Assembly (NCBI GenBank): GCA_025454405.1
Contig: JALOON010000051.1
Span: 1-64,000 of the forward strand
Reading direction: 5' to 3'
Length of the DNA stretch: 64,000 nucleotides
Source: Oscillatoriaceae cyanobacterium Prado104
GTDB lineage: Bacteria; Cyanobacteriota; Cyanobacteriia; Cyanobacteriales; Microcoleaceae
Within the stretch, counting starts at the first letter, position 1; every line of letters starts with the position of its first letter. The notes beneath the pieces were generated by a model. The model searched no databases. It was not told the DNA's origin and saw nothing but the letters and a program-made list of their open reading frames with translations. This document shows, piece by piece, positions 63,011 through 64,000 of the stretch. Both the position numbers and the translations under genes were made by a program.

Positions 63011-64000
63011 ATGAATAAACAGGTAATTATCTGTGTTGATGACGAGCAAACTGTACTTAGAAGTCTGAAAGCAGAACTGAGAGGATTAATTGGCGGAGAT
63101 TGCACGATCGAAGTTGCTGAATCGGCGCAAGAAGCTTTAGAGATAATAGAAGAGGTACTCGGAATGGGATACGAAGTACCGATCGTGATTTCTGACTATG
63201 TAATGCCAAATATGAAAGGAGATGAGCTGTTAAAACAGGTTCATTTAATCTCTCCTAAAACTGTTAAGGTCATGCTCAGCGGTCAGGCGACTGTTGAAGG
63301 AGTTAGCAATGCGGTTAATTATGGTGATTTGTATCGCTATATGGCTAAACCTTGGCGAAGAGAAGATTTACAAACGACTGTAACTGAAGCAATTTTAAGC
63401 TACGTTCAAGACAAGCAACTTGCTGAAAAAAATACAAAAATTCAGGAAATGAATCGAGAGTTGGAACGCTTAAATCGGGAGCAAACTGAACTGATTGCCA
63501 CACTTCACGAAAAAGAAAGTCGCTTGACTCAGTTTTTGGAAGCAATGCCTGTTGGAGTATCGATCTTAAATGCTGCTGGGGAAGTTTACTATACCAATCA
63601 AAAGGCTCAGGAATTGTTGGGTACAGGTGTTGTCGCGAATACTTCTGCCGCCCAGTTGTCAGAGGTTTATCAAATATACAAATCTGGAACAAATTGCAAG
63701 TATCCTGTAGCGGAGTTGCCTGTGATTCGGGCCTTGAATGGCGAACGGGTAACGGCTGATGATGTAGAAATTCACCGTGCAGGTAAAGTTACTCCTTTAG
63801 AGAATTGGGCGACACCGATTTATGACGGCGATGGCAATATTTCTTACGCGATCGTTGCTTTTAATGATATTACCAAAAGAAGGCAGGCAGAAGATGCTCT
63901 GTTGCAAGCCGAACAAAAGTACCGCAGCATTTTTGAAAATGCCTTTGAAGGTATTTTTCAAACTGCGCTAGATGGTAGTTTTATCAGTGTCAATCAAGCT
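63011..64000 (+). CDS. Response regulator with PAS domains, partial at window end
   Basis: Open from ATG 63011 through the end of the window (330 codons, incomplete). The N-terminal receiver has IICVDDEQ, phospho-acceptor aspartate in IVISDYVMPNMKGDEL, the conserved SGQAT segment and lysine in YRYMAKPWRREDL, the RpfG/HupR-like variant. A coiled coil (about 135-175) follows, then a PAS domain (FLEAMPVGVSILNAAGEVYY) with a PAC-like end (VAFNDITKRRQAEDAL) and the beginning of a second PAS (YRSIFENAFEGIFQ). The missing C-terminus probably holds a kinase or other output domain. It lies 301 bases after, and on the same strand as, the REC-kinase gene. Confidence 0.9.
   Translation, partial: MNKQVIICVDDEQTVLRSLKAELRGLIGGDCTIEVAESAQEALEIIEEVLGMGYEVPIVISDYVMPNMKGDELLKQVHLISPKTVKVMLSGQATVEGVSNAVNYGDLYRYMAKPWRREDLQTTVTEAILSYVQDKQLAEKNTKIQEMNRELERLNREQTELIATLHEKESRLTQFLEAMPVGVSILNAAGEVYYTNQKAQELLGTGVVANTSAAQLSEVYQIYKSGTNCKYPVAELPVIRALNGERVTADDVEIHRAGKVTPLENWATPIYDGDGNISYAIVAFNDITKRRQAEDALLQAEQKYRSIFENAFEGIFQTALDGSFISVNQA

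Noticed and set aside
1-64000. tRNA, rRNA, tmRNA or RNase P RNA genes
   Set aside because: Intergenic stretches were read for cloverleaf arms, GTTCGA-type T loops and large RNA cores; none was convincing.

Overview
The window looks like chromosome from a filamentous, gliding cyanobacterium of the Oscillatoriales/Microcoleaceae type. The evidence is the very frequent HIP1 octamer GCGATCGC, plastid-related genes (ycf51 and the ccsA/ycf5-type System II cytochrome c assembly gene), the hmp/pil phototaxis-hormogonium locus with hmpF, PEP-CTERM proteins, KGK and Uma2 families, and many short palindromic repeats between genes. I see no rRNA, tRNA, CRISPR array or complete transposase gene.

Layout. 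0-13 kb: PEP-CTERM HAF-repeat protein, thiL, a truncated CHAT/TPR-family relic, a secreted RNase A-like toxin with a CdiI-type immunity gene, rsmD, a highly structured orphan RNA element (candidate HEARO/IscB omega-RNA without its nuclease gene), a SWIM protein, an RppA-like regulator, a GST, hisG, an RsmB-like m5C methyltransferase and a sugar-type ABC lipoprotein. 13-22.5 kb: a signalling block with a MASE1 kinase, a large PAS/GAF hybrid kinase, and a tandemly duplicated pair (CheY-like regulator plus REC-adenylate cyclase) whose first cyclase copy has collapsed to a remnant. 23-30.6 kb: ycf51, a tandem-repeat block, a Uma2/ATPase chimeric relic, a TPR gene with a nonsense codon, a Phd/PemK toxin-antitoxin pair bracketed by 171-bp direct repeats, the ccsA-type gene, a KGK protein and tilS. 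30.6-44 kb: divergent hmpF and the hmpA-C-D-E chemotaxis operon. 44-49.6 kb: a repeat-rich strip of toxin-antitoxin genes and relics, a second PEP-CTERM protein, an ArgRS-like DALR protein and a probable immunity protein. 49.7-57.6 kb: one 2608-residue multidomain protein ending in an EndoU-like RNase domain. 57.8-64 kb: alpha-glucan phosphorylase, a REC-histidine kinase and a REC-PAS protein running off the edge.

How the parts fit. Two main themes are visible. The first is sensing and motility: hmpF, the Hmp chemotaxis proteins, hybrid kinases and a cAMP-type cyclase. The second is conflict: two exported or exportable RNase toxins with candidate immunity partners, at least three type II toxin-antitoxin pairs and several broken ones. 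Decay is common. The receptor (hmpD) and kinase (hmpE) genes each carry an internal deletion that shifts the frame, and pilH/hmpB is not in its usual place, so this phototaxis pathway is either inactivated or mis-assembled here.

Domain names come from recognising family motifs by eye. No database search was run.
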